Positions 52,096-61,227 of a DNA stretch of 63,934 nt are shown piece after piece; position 1 is the first letter of the stretch; every line of letters begins with the position of its first letter. The position numbers and the translations under genes are program-made. The stretch is from Rubellimicrobium mesophilum DSM 19309. Its GTDB lineage: Bacteria; Pseudomonadota; Alphaproteobacteria; Rhodobacterales; Rhodobacteraceae. The stretch is taken from assembly GCF_000600335.2 (NCBI RefSeq), contig NZ_KK088554.1:152281-216214 (forward strand), in the 5' to 3' direction. The notes under the pieces are model-generated. The model saw only the letters and a list, made by a program, of their open reading frames with translations. It was not told the DNA's origin and ran no database searches.

Positions 52096-53105
52096 CCACG
52101 AGCGCCAGCACCGAGGGCCTGGACTCGCGGCAAAGCCGGGGCCTCGGGCGGCTCCTCCTCGACCGACCCGAGCTCATGATCCTGGTCGCCCTCCTGATCA
52201 TGATCGTCGTCTTCGCCACGATGCGGCCCGACGCCTTCCTGTCGGCCATCAACATCCGCAACATGGCCATGGAGGCGGGGATGATGATGTTCCTCGCCAC
52301 GGGCATGACCTACGTCATCGTCACCGCCGGGATCGACCTGTCGGTCGGCGCGGTGCTGGTCTTCTCCGGCGTTTGCTCCGTGCTGGTCATGCGGCTGATC
52401 GGAGTGGACAGCCCGCTTGCGCCGTGGATCGGGCTCGTCGTGGCGGTGCTCGCCGGAGTGGCTTGGGGAGCCCTGAACGGCGTGCTCATCGCTCGCGCCA
52501 ACCTCTCCCCTCTCATCGTGACGCTCGCCACGATGGGGATCGCGCTCGGCGCATCCAGGCTTCTCGTGGGCGGTGTCGACATCACGGGCGTGCCGTCTTC
52601 GCTCGTCAACACGATCGGCGTAGGGCGCATCTGGGGGATTCCGGTGATCTTCCTCCTGTCGCTCGCGTTCGCGGGCCTGATGGGGATCGTGCTCCACCGC
52701 ACCCGCTTCGGCCTGCACACCTTCGCCGTCGGGTCGAACCCTCAGGGTGCCGAGCGGGCGGGGATCGACGTCGCCCGGCATCTGACGCGCATCTACATGA
52801 TTTCCGGCCTCTGCGCGGGCATTGCCGGTTACCTCACGCTCAGCCGCTTCGCCTCCACCACGATCGCCGGCCACGCCATGGACAACCTGAAGGCCATCAC
52901 CGCGGTGGTCCTGGGCGGCGCCAGCCTCTTTGGCGGTTCGGGGACGCTCGTGGGAACCGGCATCGGCGTCCTCATCCCGGTCGTGCTCGCCTCCGGCCTC
53001 GTGATCGTGGGCTTGCCGAGCTTCTGGCAGGAGGTGGCCGTCGGCATCGTTCTCCTCGCAGCCGTCATGATCGACCAATGGCGCCGGACGAGGCGTAGTC
53101 GCTGA
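52092..53105 (+). CDS. Sugar ABC transporter permease (FrcC-like)
   Basis: This 337-residue polytopic protein has MTYVIVTAGIDLSVGAVLVF, GVAWGALNGVLIARANLSPL, ATMGIALGASRLLVGG and the coupling segment AVGSNPQGAERAGIDVARHL. The N-terminal ~28 residues are cytoplasmic and polar. It pairs with the single-domain ATPase just upstream and with one or both binding proteins that follow. Confidence 0.9.
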   Translation: MTTSASTEGLDSRQSRGLGRLLLDRPELMILVALLIMIVVFATMRPDAFLSAINIRNMAMEAGMMMFLATGMTYVIVTAGIDLSVGAVLVFSGVCSVLVMRLIGVDSPLAPWIGLVVAVLAGVAWGALNGVLIARANLSPLIVTLATMGIALGASRLLVGGVDITGVPSSLVNTIGVGRIWGIPVIFLLSLAFAGLMGIVLHRTRFGLHTFAVGSNPQGAERAGIDVARHLTRIYMISGLCAGIAGYLTLSRFASTTIAGHAMDNLKAITAVVLGGASLFGGSGTLVGTGIGVLIPVVLASGLVIVGLPSFWQEVAVGIVLLAAVMIDQWRRTRRSR

Positions 53106-53137
53106 TCCGGTCCTGAACCAATCAGGGAGACGTTCAG

Positions 53138-54085
53138 ATGAGACCCCGCAGCATCCTTCTCGCCGCCTTGGCGGCTGCCCCGGAGATGGCTCTGGCGCAG
53201 GAGGTCGGCACCGTCGCCCTGGTGCTCGGCCAGCGGGGCAGCGGCTTTCACCAGGCCATCGCCTGCGGCGCGCGCTCGGCCGCCGACGAGCTCGGCGTGG
53301 AGGTCGAAATCCAGGCCGCCGCGAACTACGCCGCGACCGAGCAGATTCCGCTGCTCAACTCGGTTCTCGCCACGGGTCCGGCGGCCGTCGTGCTCGACCC
53401 GACCAGCAGCACGTCCCTCGTCGCGCCTCTTGCCGAGGCGGCCTCGCAGGGCGTCGTGATCGTCGCGGTGGACACGACGGTGGACGATCCCTCGATGCTG
53501 TCGGCCGAGATCGCGACGGACAACTTCCAGGTCGGTGTCGAAACCGCCAAGGCACTTGTCGGGCTGCTCGATGGCCGGACCGGTGCGGTGGCGCAGGTGA
53601 ACTCCATTCCCGGCATCTCGACGGTGGACGCCCGCATTGCCGGATTCGAGGACGAGATCGCCAAGCACCCCGAGCTGACCTACATCGGCAATCAGTTCGC
53701 CAGCGAGGACGTGGCGCAGGCGCAGCAGGCCTTCGGCTCGCTGATGTCGGCCCACCCGGATCTGGTGGGTGTGGCGGCTCAGTCCAACAATCCCGCGATC
53801 GGCATCGCCGGCGGCATCCGGGCGGCCGGAGTTGCCGACCAGGTCGTGGCGGTGGGCGTGGACGCCGACCCGCCGGAGATCGAGGCCCTCAAGGAGGGGC
53901 TCCTGGATGCGCTGGTGATCCAGCAGCCTTGGGAGATGGGCCACCAGGGGGTCACGCAGGCGGTCGCCGCGTTGCGCGGGGAGCCGGTCACCACCCCGAT
54001 CGGCACCGGCACGGTGACCGCCACCGCCGAGACCATCGGTGCGCCCGAGGTGATCCGCTTCCTCTACGAAGGTGATTGCATGTGA
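53138..54085 (+). CDS. Sugar-type ABC substrate-binding protein, first of a tandem pair
   Basis: This 315-residue protein has a short signal peptide (MRPRSILLAALAAAPEMALA). Its mature start is VGTVALVLGQRGSGFHQAIA-CGARSAADELGV; it also carries TEQIPLLNSVLATGPAAVVL, AVDTTVDDPSMLSAEIATDN and NSIPGISTVDARIAGFEDEI, and ends FLYEGDCM. It is FrcB/RbsB-like. The next gene encodes a close paralogue with the same landmarks. AGGGAGA precedes the ATG. The ligand may be a fructosamine or a related amine-bearing compound, judging from the frl-like context. Confidence 0.87.
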   Translation: MRPRSILLAALAAAPEMALAQEVGTVALVLGQRGSGFHQAIACGARSAADELGVEVEIQAAANYAATEQIPLLNSVLATGPAAVVLDPTSSTSLVAPLAEAASQGVVIVAVDTTVDDPSMLSAEIATDNFQVGVETAKALVGLLDGRTGAVAQVNSIPGISTVDARIAGFEDEIAKHPELTYIGNQFASEDVAQAQQAFGSLMSAHPDLVGVAAQSNNPAIGIAGGIRAAGVADQVVAVGVDADPPEIEALKEGLLDALVIQQPWEMGHQGVTQAVAALRGEPVTTPIGTGTVTATAETIGAPEVIRFLYEGDCM

Positions 54086-54161
54086 CTCGGCCGCTGGCCG
54101 GGCAGCGATGTCCCGCCTCGAAGGACAAGAACGAAGAGCCAGCAAGGGAGAAACAGATATC

Positions 54162-55112
54162 ATGACCCCATTCGTGCGCCTTGTCGGTGCGGCCGCGGCC
54201 ACCCTCGTGGCAACCGCGGCCGCTGCCCAGGAACGGCCGCATGTCGAGCTCGTCCTCGGCATCCAGATCGGCTTCCACGAAGCGATCGCCTGCGGCGCGC
54301 GTGCGGCCGCCGAAGAGTTCGGCGCCGACATCGGCGTCCAGGCTGCCCAGAACTACGGGCCTGCCGACCAGATCCCGCTCCTGAACTCGGTGCTGGCCAC
54401 CCGGCCCGACTTCGTGATCCTCGACCCCACGAACCGCACCGCCATGGTGGCGCCGCTCGCCGACGCCGTGGCACAGGGCGTCAAGGTCATCGCGGTGGAC
54501 ACGACGCTCGACGACACCTCGATGCTGACGGCTCGCATCGGCACCGACAACGTGGAGGTGGGCCGCCAGCTTGCCCGTGGCCTCGCCGAGCAGCTCGGCG
54601 ACCAGGCCGGCAAGGTCGCGATGGTGGCATCGAGCCCCGGCATCTCGACGATCGACGACCGCATCAAGGGCTTCGAGGAGGAGATCGCCAAGTATCCCAA
54701 CCTCGAGTTCATCGGCACCCAGTATGCCGGCAACGAGGTGGGCCAGGCCACGTCGACCTTCAGCTCGCTGCTCGCGGCCAATCCCGACCTGATCGGCGTC
54801 GCCGCTCCGTCGGAGAACCCGGCGATGGGCGTCGCCGCGGGCATCCGCGGAGCCGGCGTGGCCGACAGCGTGGCGGCGGCCGGAGTCGACGCGTCGGAAG
54901 CGCAGATCGCGGCTCTGCGCGAGGGACTCCTCGACGCGCTAGTCATGCAGCAGCCCTATGAGATGGGCTACGAAGCGGTGAAGGCGGCCGTCGCGGTGAC
55001 CAACGGCGAGGAGGTGCCCGCCGAGGCCGCCACCGGCGCGGTGATCGGCACGGCCGAGAACATCGATGACCCCGAGGTCGCCAAGTATCTCTACGTCGGC
55101 CACTGCATCTGA
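54162..55112 (+). CDS. Sugar-type ABC substrate-binding protein, second of a tandem pair
   Basis: This 316-residue paralogue of the previous gene shares GFHEAIACGARAAAEEFGAD, QIPLLNSVLATRPDFVILDP, AVDTTLDDTSMLTARIGTDN, SSPGISTIDDRIKGFEEEIA and a matching C-terminus (YLYVGHCI). Most of the ligand-region differences cluster at the N-terminus (VLGIQIGFHE against VLGQRGSGFHQ) and around PSENPAMG against QSNNPAIG. AAGGGAGAA lies upstream of the ATG. Two receptors for one channel widen the substrate range, as in other importers with alternative binding proteins. Confidence 0.88.
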   Translation: MTPFVRLVGAAAATLVATAAAAQERPHVELVLGIQIGFHEAIACGARAAAEEFGADIGVQAAQNYGPADQIPLLNSVLATRPDFVILDPTNRTAMVAPLADAVAQGVKVIAVDTTLDDTSMLTARIGTDNVEVGRQLARGLAEQLGDQAGKVAMVASSPGISTIDDRIKGFEEEIAKYPNLEFIGTQYAGNEVGQATSTFSSLLAANPDLIGVAAPSENPAMGVAAGIRGAGVADSVAAAGVDASEAQIAALREGLLDALVMQQPYEMGYEAVKAAVAVTNGEEVPAEAATGAVIGTAENIDDPEVAKYLYVGHCI

Positions 55113-55196
55113 GACGACCGGTGAGCCTCCAGCCGCGGTCCCTGGGATGGCCCGCGGTTGGATCTGCGCGACCTTTCCACGGAGCTCCGTGATCTC

Positions 55197-57247
55197 ATGA
55201 ACGACGTCCTCGGCATCGATATCGGCGGCACCTTCACCGACATCATCCTGATCAGTCGGGATGGCGCCCTGGTCGAGAAGGTGCCGAGCACGCCGGACGC
55301 CCCTGCTCGCGCCATCGCCGACGGCATCCGCGTGCTGAGGGACCGGCATGGAGTGGACCTGTCGAGCATCGGGCTCTTCTGCCATGGCTCCACCGTGGCG
55401 ACGAACGCGCTCCTCGAGGGCAAGCTGCCGCGCACGGGGCTCGTGGTGACGGCCGGGTTCCGCGACGTTCTCGAGATCGGCTCCATGATGCGGCCGTCGC
55501 TCTTCGACCTTCGCGTGTCCAAGCCCGTCCCCATCGTCCCGCGACAGAGGGTCTTCGAGGTGGCGGAGCGGATCGACCGGGAAGGACGGGTGGACCTTCC
55601 CCTCACGGAGGCCGAGATCGCCAGGGTCGTCGCGGACCTGCGCGAGGCCCAAGTCGAGGCGGTGGCGGTCTGCCTGCTGTTCAGCTTCTACAACCCCGCG
55701 CACGAGCGAGCGCTGGCCGCCGCCATCGCCGCCGCCTTGCCCGACGTCTCGGTCACGGTCTCGAGCGAGGTGGCCCCCGAGATCAACGAGTATCCCCGTG
55801 CCTCGACCACTGCGATCAGCGCGGCTCTGACGCCGCTCGTCGCGCGGTATGTCAGCCAGATCGGGGGCAGCACCGCCTCGGAGGGCCTCGCGGCGCCCCT
55901 CTACGTCATGCAGTCGTCCGGCGGCGTCATGACCGCCGAGGAGACGGCCGCGAACGCCCATCGGATGATCCTCTCCGGTCCCGCCGCGGGCGTGCTCGCG
56001 GCGCAGCGCCTCGCCGAACAGTCCGGCTATCGCGACATGATCACCTTCGACATGGGCGGCACCTCGACCGACATCTGCCTGATCAAGGATGGGCGCGCCG
56101 ACCTCGAACGCGAGAGCATGTTCGAGGGGCGTCCGCTCCTTGTGCCCCAGTTCGCGATCCACACGATCGGCGCAGGGGGCGGATCGCTCGCCCGGGTCGA
56201 TGCCGCGGGCCTCCTCCGCGTCGGGCCCGAGAGCGCCGGCGCGATGCCGGGCCCGGCCTGCTACGGTCGCGGCGGCACGCGCCCGACCGTGACGGACGCC
56301 CATGCGGTCCTCGGCCGGATCGACCCCGACCGCTTCCTCGGGGGCGACATGCGGCTCGATGTCGAGGCTGCGCGCCTGGCCGTGCAGACCGGCATCGCCG
56401 ATCCGCTAGGCATGTCCGTCGAGGAGGCCGCGCAAGGCGTCCTCGACATCGCCGACGCGGCCATGGCGCGCGGGGTGCGGGTGGTGAGCGTGAACAAGGG
56501 CTATGACCCGCGTGACTTCGCGCTCGTCCCCTTCGGCGGGGCGGGGGGGATGCACGCCCTCACCGTCGGGGCCATCGTGGAGGTGGGCCGTGTCGTGGTC
56601 CCCCCGCGTCCCGGCATCTTCTCGGCCGTCGGGCTCGCGAGCTCGGATGTGAAATACGATTTCATCCGCACGATCGAGCGCCCGCTCGACCAGGTCGGCG
56701 CCGGGGGCGTCGCGGCCGTCCTGTCCGAACTGGAGCAGGAGGCCTCCGCCCGCCTCGCGGCGCGACTTCCTGCCGGCGTTGCGGTGGAGATGCGGCGAAC
56801 GGCCCGTCTGCGCTACGTGATGCAGGACAACAAGGTCGAGCTGCCGTTCCCCGAAGGGCCGGTCGAGGGGCGGCCATGGCCGCGCTCGTGGCCGAATTCC
56901 ACGAAGCGCACCGCTTTCAGTTCGGTCACCACAACCCTGAAGGTCGTGTGGAGCTCGTCTCCCTCGGGGTCGAGGCATTCGGGCGGCTCGGGCGCGGTGG
57001 CCTGCCGCGCCACGCCGCCACGGCACCGGAGGAGTCGGCGCGCCGCCGTGTCCATTTCCGGGAGACGGGCTGGACCGAGGTGCCGGTTCTGCGACGTGTG
57101 TCGCTGCCTCCGGGCACGGCCTTCATCGGCCCTGCGATCGTCGAGGAGCGCGAGGCCACCATCGTCGTCACCCCCGGCGTCTCGGCGGAGGTGGATGCCC
57201 ACGGCAACCTCGTCCTGACGCGCGATCCGACCGGAGATCCCAGATGA
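55197..57247 (+). CDS. hyuA: Hydantoinase/oxoprolinase A subunit (HyuA), frameshifted near its end
   Basis: The ASKHA-fold ATPase subunit starts VLGIDIGGTFTDIILISRDG and shows GLFCHGSTVATNALLEGKLP, EINEYPRASTTAISAALTPL, MQSSGGVMTAEETAANAHRM, ILSGPAAGVLAAQRLAE, TFDMGGTSTDICLI and VPFGGAGGMHALTVGAIVEV. Around 56867 the frame breaks in a GGGG run. The next frame supplies the family's C-terminus, AALVAEFHEAHRFQFGHHNP to a stop at 57247 that overlaps HyuB. Adding one G restores ~683 residues, normal for HyuA. Without correction the protein ends at 57218 with a nonsense tail. With HyuB it hydrolyses a cyclic imide or lactam, using ATP in the 5-oxoprolinase/N-methylhydantoinase branch. Confidence 0.83.
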
Positions 57248-58950
57248 TCCATGATCCGATCACCACCGAAGTCGTGCGCCACGCGCTCGAGACGATCGCC
57301 GAGGAGATGGGAACGTCGCTTCGCCGGACCGCCATGAGCGTGGTCATCAAGGATCTGCGCGACTACTCCTGCGCCGTCTTCGACCCCAAGGGACATCTGC
57401 TCGCCTGCACGATGGACATCCCGTCGCTGATGGCGTCGATGGCGCCGGCCCTCCAGGCGATCGTCGCCAAATGGACGGACGACATCGGCCCGGGTGACGT
57501 GTTCATCACGAACCATCCCTACCTGGGATGTGCCCACACCTCGGACGTCAACATCTTCGTGCCGGCTTTTGGCGCGGATGGATCGCTCGTCGGCTTCGCC
57601 GGTGCCGCCGCGCACCACGCCGACTGGGGAGGCCGGGTGGCCGGCACCGCCGCCTACGACAGTCGGTCCGTCTTCCAGGAGGGGGTGATCCTCGCGGCGC
57701 TCAAGCTTGTCGAGGCGGGGCGGGCCAATGCGGCGATCATGGACATAATCCGCGAGAACGTCCGCCATCCCGCCCAGAACATGGGTGACCTCCGGGCGCA
57801 GATCGCCGCGGCCACGGCTGGCGCGAGCCGCATGGCGGGCCTGGCCGGCCGCCACGGGCCGGAGGGCCTCCGCGCCATCTTCGACGGACTGGTGAGCTAT
57901 ACGGCCCGACGCACAAGGGCCGAGCTGGCGGCCCTGCCCGACGGCACCTGGTCGGCGGAGGGTGCCATCGACGACGATGGCATCACCCCGGGAAACCGCG
58001 TCACCTTCCGCGTGGACGTGACCGTGAAGGGCGACGCCATCACCTTCGACTTCTCGCGCGGCGACAGGCAGATGCCTGGGGGCATGAACATCCCCTGGTC
58101 CTCTCTCCGGTCGGCCGTGCAGTACGCGCTGACCTGCATCCTGCCTCAGGACATCCCGGTCAACGAGGGGGTCATGGACGCGGTCACCATCGTCGCTCCC
58201 GTGGGGGGAGCGGTGAACCCCGCCCATCCGGCGGCCGTGAGCGACCGGCACATCGCCTGCGAGCGGCTCTGCGACGTGCTGGTCTCCGCCATGGGGCAGA
58301 TCGCGCCCCATCGGACCTCCGCGGGCTGGTGCGTGGGCTTCCCTGTCTTCATCTGCGAAACGCGGTCTCCCAAGACGAGAGACGCGTCGGTGCTGCTCGG
58401 CATCATCGCGGGAGGGGCCGGCGCCCACGAAGGAGCCGACGGCGCGAGCGGGATCGACGTCCATCTCTCGAACTGCGCCATCACTCCGGCCGAGGCGATC
58501 GAGGCGAACTATACGTTGCGGATCGATCGCTACGAGCTCATCCGCGACAGCGGCGGCGCGGGTCGCCACCGGGGCGGGCTCGGCATCCGCGCCGACTACC
58601 GCAACCTGTCGGACCGACCCATGGACGTGCAGACCGAGGTCGAGCAGAGCGCTGCCGATTCGGCGCCCTGGCCTCTCGACGGAGGGCGGCCGGGGACGAC
58701 CTGCGCCGTGGCGATGATCGCCGACGGGGCCGAACGGCCGTTGCCGTCCAAGGGTTACTTCACGATCCCGCCCGGCGGCGTCGTCTCGATGCGGGCCGGC
58801 GGCGGGGGCGGGGCCGGGGATCCGCTGGCCCGGCCGGAGGAGGTGGTGATGGCCGATCTCGCCGCAGGCTACATCAGCGAGGAGGCGGCGCGGACGATCT
58901 ACCGCGTCGATCCCGCCACTGGCCGGCGCCCTCGGACCGCGGCGGCATGA
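57244..58950 (+). CDS. hyuB: Hydantoinase/oxoprolinase B subunit (HyuB)
   Basis: This 568-residue protein is typical HyuB: MIHDPITTEVVRHALETIAE, TSLRRTAMSVVIKDLRDYSC, VFITNHPYLGCAHTSDVNIF, FAGAAAHHADWGG and GGMNIPWSSLRSAVQYALTC, and ends in a glycine-rich RAGGGGGAGDPLARP segment. The HyuB subunit holds the metal site (His and Asp in ITNHPYLGCAHTSD and AHHADWGG). Partners are HyuA, overlapped by four bases, and the flavin oxidase, likewise overlapped. Candidate substrates in this context are 5-oxoproline or glycation-derived imidazolones and hydantoins; acetophenone or acetone carboxylation is less likely because the third subunit is missing. Confidence 0.88.
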   Translation: MIHDPITTEVVRHALETIAEEMGTSLRRTAMSVVIKDLRDYSCAVFDPKGHLLACTMDIPSLMASMAPALQAIVAKWTDDIGPGDVFITNHPYLGCAHTSDVNIFVPAFGADGSLVGFAGAAAHHADWGGRVAGTAAYDSRSVFQEGVILAALKLVEAGRANAAIMDIIRENVRHPAQNMGDLRAQIAAATAGASRMAGLAGRHGPEGLRAIFDGLVSYTARRTRAELAALPDGTWSAEGAIDDDGITPGNRVTFRVDVTVKGDAITFDFSRGDRQMPGGMNIPWSSLRSAVQYALTCILPQDIPVNEGVMDAVTIVAPVGGAVNPAHPAAVSDRHIACERLCDVLVSAMGQIAPHRTSAGWCVGFPVFICETRSPKTRDASVLLGIIAGGAGAHEGADGASGIDVHLSNCAITPAEAIEANYTLRIDRYELIRDSGGAGRHRGGLGIRADYRNLSDRPMDVQTEVEQSAADSAPWPLDGGRPGTTCAVAMIADGAERPLPSKGYFTIPPGGVVSMRAGGGGGAGDPLARPEEVVMADLAAGYISEEAARTIYRVDPATGRRPRTAAA

Positions 58951-60254
58951 GCTTCGCCGACCCGGCCATGTTCCGGCCCGCCGATTTCGGGCGCCCCTAC
59001 TGGGCCGAGGCCATGCCCGAGCCGCCGCCTCCGGCCGATCCGGCCCGCCTGCCGGCCTCGGCCGACGTAGTCGTGGTCGGTGCGGGCTACACCGGCCTGA
59101 ATGCGGCGCTGACCGCGGCCCGGGCCGGGCTCGACGTCGTGGTGATCGACCGCGACTACCCGGGCGCGGGGGCCAGCGGCCGAAACGGCGGCCATGTCTC
59201 GTCCTCGATGAAGCCCGACGAGGACGAGCTTGCCCGTCGGATCGGGACCGGCAAAGCCCGCGAGGTCCTTTCGCTCGGCTTGGCCGCACAGGCCTACCTC
59301 AACCGGCTGATCGCCGAGGAACGGATCGATTGCGATCTCGAGACGCCGGGCCACTTCATGGGCGCCCACAAGCCGGAGGCCGTGAGCGGGCTCAAGGCCT
59401 GGGCGGAAGGCCAGCGCGCGCTCGGCGTCCCTGTCGATTGGATCGAGAGGACGGATCAGCACGCCATCGTGGGCAGCGACCACTTTCTCGGCGGGGTCTT
59501 CATGCCCTCGTGGCAGTCCCTGCATCCTGGAAAGTACGTCTCCGGCCTTGCGGCCCGCGTCGAGGCGGCAGGCGCCCGCATCCTTCCAGGCCTGGCCCTC
59601 CTGTCGGTCGCGCGGCGGCAGGGCCGGGTGGAGCTCTCGCTATCGGGTGGGCGGCAGGTCGCGGCACGTCATGCCGTCCTGGGGATGAATGCCCAAGTCG
59701 GGCCCGCTGTCCCCAATCTGCGCCGTCAGGTGATCCCCATCGCCTCGGTCCAGGTCTCCACGGCGCCGCTCGACCCCAGTCTGGTGCGTCGCCTCCATCC
59801 CCGGCGGGCCATGGTCTACGACAGCCGGCGCCTGGTCACCTATTCCCGCGTCTCGCCCGACGGCACGCGGATCCTCGTCGGCAGCCGCGTCCCCTTCGCC
59901 TTCGGCCATCCCGAGCGATCGCGGGCCGCGATGCAGGCTCGGATGGCGCGGGTCTTTCCCGAGCTTACCGGAACCCCCACCGACCATCTCTGGGGAGGCC
60001 TCGTGGCCTACACGCCCGACCACCTGCCCCATATCGGCTCGGACGCGGGGCTCCATCACGCCATGGGATACTGCGGCACCGGGGTCGCCATGGCGAGCTA
60101 CCTTGGCCACCTGCTCGGCCGCCGCGTGGCCGGCGAGGAGGCGGCGACCGCCCTCGACGAGATCGCGGGCGCGAGCCTGCCCTTCTACAACGGACGTCCC
60201 TGGTTCCTGCCTGCGGTCATGGCCTGGTACGGGTTCGAGGACCGGTTCCGGTGA
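58947..60254 (+). CDS. FAD-dependent amine oxidoreductase (PuuB/DAO family)
   Basis: This 435-residue protein of the glycine/D-amino-acid oxidase fold has the FAD Rossmann motif VVVVGAGYTGLNAALTAARA, followed by GAGASGRNGGHVSSSMKPD, characteristic of gamma-glutamylputrescine oxidase-like enzymes, and a C-terminal LPHIGSDAGLHHAMGYCGTG that closes the FAD site. The family oxidises secondary or primary amines; fructosyl-amino-acid oxidases share this fold. An oxidase acting on glycated amino acids would fit the FrlB/FrlD context. The ATG overlaps HyuB by four bases, and its stop overlaps the cupin gene. Confidence 0.87.
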   Translation: MSFADPAMFRPADFGRPYWAEAMPEPPPPADPARLPASADVVVVGAGYTGLNAALTAARAGLDVVVIDRDYPGAGASGRNGGHVSSSMKPDEDELARRIGTGKAREVLSLGLAAQAYLNRLIAEERIDCDLETPGHFMGAHKPEAVSGLKAWAEGQRALGVPVDWIERTDQHAIVGSDHFLGGVFMPSWQSLHPGKYVSGLAARVEAAGARILPGLALLSVARRQGRVELSLSGGRQVAARHAVLGMNAQVGPAVPNLRRQVIPIASVQVSTAPLDPSLVRRLHPRRAMVYDSRRLVTYSRVSPDGTRILVGSRVPFAFGHPERSRAAMQARMARVFPELTGTPTDHLWGGLVAYTPDHLPHIGSDAGLHHAMGYCGTGVAMASYLGHLLGRRVAGEEAATALDEIAGASLPFYNGRPWFLPAVMAWYGFEDRFR

Positions 60255-60796
60255 TCGCCCTGCCGTTCCGCGGCTTGCCCAAGGCCGAGCCGCTTCCAGC
60301 GGCGCTCCTCGAGCCGAGCGGCGAGGCTTGGCAGCGGGGGCTGCGGTCGGTCGATCGCGGCGACGGAGCGGGAGGACGAGTCACGGCCGGAAGCTGGCAA
60401 AGCGGCGCCTTCAGGACGCGCACCTTCACCTTCGGTGGGCACGAGTGGATGTGGGTGCTGGAAGGGCGCGTCGAGATCGCGTCCGACCATGGGCACTGGT
60501 CGATTGGTCCAGGCGGGGCCGGCGTGGTTCCTGCCGGACTTCGCTGCGCCTGGACGCAGCCCGTCCCGGTCACCAAGGTCTTCCTCCGCTGGGATGGAGA
60601 GCTGCCCGGCCGACCGGCCGCCCCTTGGCTGTCCTCCGATCCCGATCGCGGCTTCGGCTATGCCGGGCGCGAGGGGATGCTGGTCGCGTCTGCACGCTCC
60701 GCATCCTGGGTGTCACCCGCTCGGGAGATCCGGATCGCCGTGCACGACTCCACGGCCTACCTGACGAACCGGCCTGCCTCCCCGTCGGAGAGCTGA
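60251..60796 (+). CDS. Cupin-domain protein
   Basis: This 181-residue protein begins at a GTG overlapping the oxidase stop. It has one recognisable cupin barrel (SGAFRTRTFTFGGHEWMWVL, EGRVEIASDHGHWSIGPGGA, GVVPAGLRCAWTQPVPVTKV), similar to DUF861-type cupins that pair with amine oxidases. Few of the classical metal-binding histidines are conserved (H in GGHEW, H in DHGHW). The C-terminal third has a weaker, second-barrel-like pattern. Its function is unknown; such proteins often accompany PuuB-like oxidases. It is last in the operon. Confidence 0.8.
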   Translation: MIALPFRGLPKAEPLPAALLEPSGEAWQRGLRSVDRGDGAGGRVTAGSWQSGAFRTRTFTFGGHEWMWVLEGRVEIASDHGHWSIGPGGAGVVPAGLRCAWTQPVPVTKVFLRWDGELPGRPAAPWLSSDPDRGFGYAGREGMLVASARSASWVSPAREIRIAVHDSTAYLTNRPASPSES

Positions 60797-61227
60797 GCGC
60801 CGATCGGCGGAATGAATCCCGGCACAACGCGTCCACCGTGATGGATGCACGCCGGCGACATCCCTTCCGGTACGGGGCCGATCCTCCGGGAAAACGTGGG
60901 GGACCCTCTCGAATGGTCATCCTTGTTCCGCCATCGCAGCGACATCTCCGCACCTGCTCCTCCGCGTGCCGGAGGCCAGCACCGGGACGCTGGCCCTGGC
61001 CTGTGCGGTGGCGTCCCTGCTCTCCATGAGTCGGCCGCAGCGCCGACCTGAGCCGTTGGCGAGCGGGTTGTCCGCTGCCCGTGGCGCTGGCGAGGAGGCC
61101 TTCGGCGCCGTGCGGGAGTGCCTGCCGAACGTCGTCGCCGGCGCGGCCGGGAGATCGTGATCTGTCGTCGCCTGACCCGGGCCTCTTGGTTGGAGCCGCC
61201 CTGAGGGTTCCTCCGGCAGGCGGGCGC
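60797..61227. other. Intergenic region between convergent units
   Basis: I see no convincing gene, RNA or long perfect hairpin in these ~430 bases between the cupin gene and the convergent kinase. The frames are Arg/Pro/Ser-rich shadows. Confidence 0.45.

Noticed and set aside
56926..59289. Long minus-strand open frame opposite hyuA/hyuB
   Set aside because: Low-complexity Arg/His/Gly composition and no family resemblance, opposite strongly supported genes.
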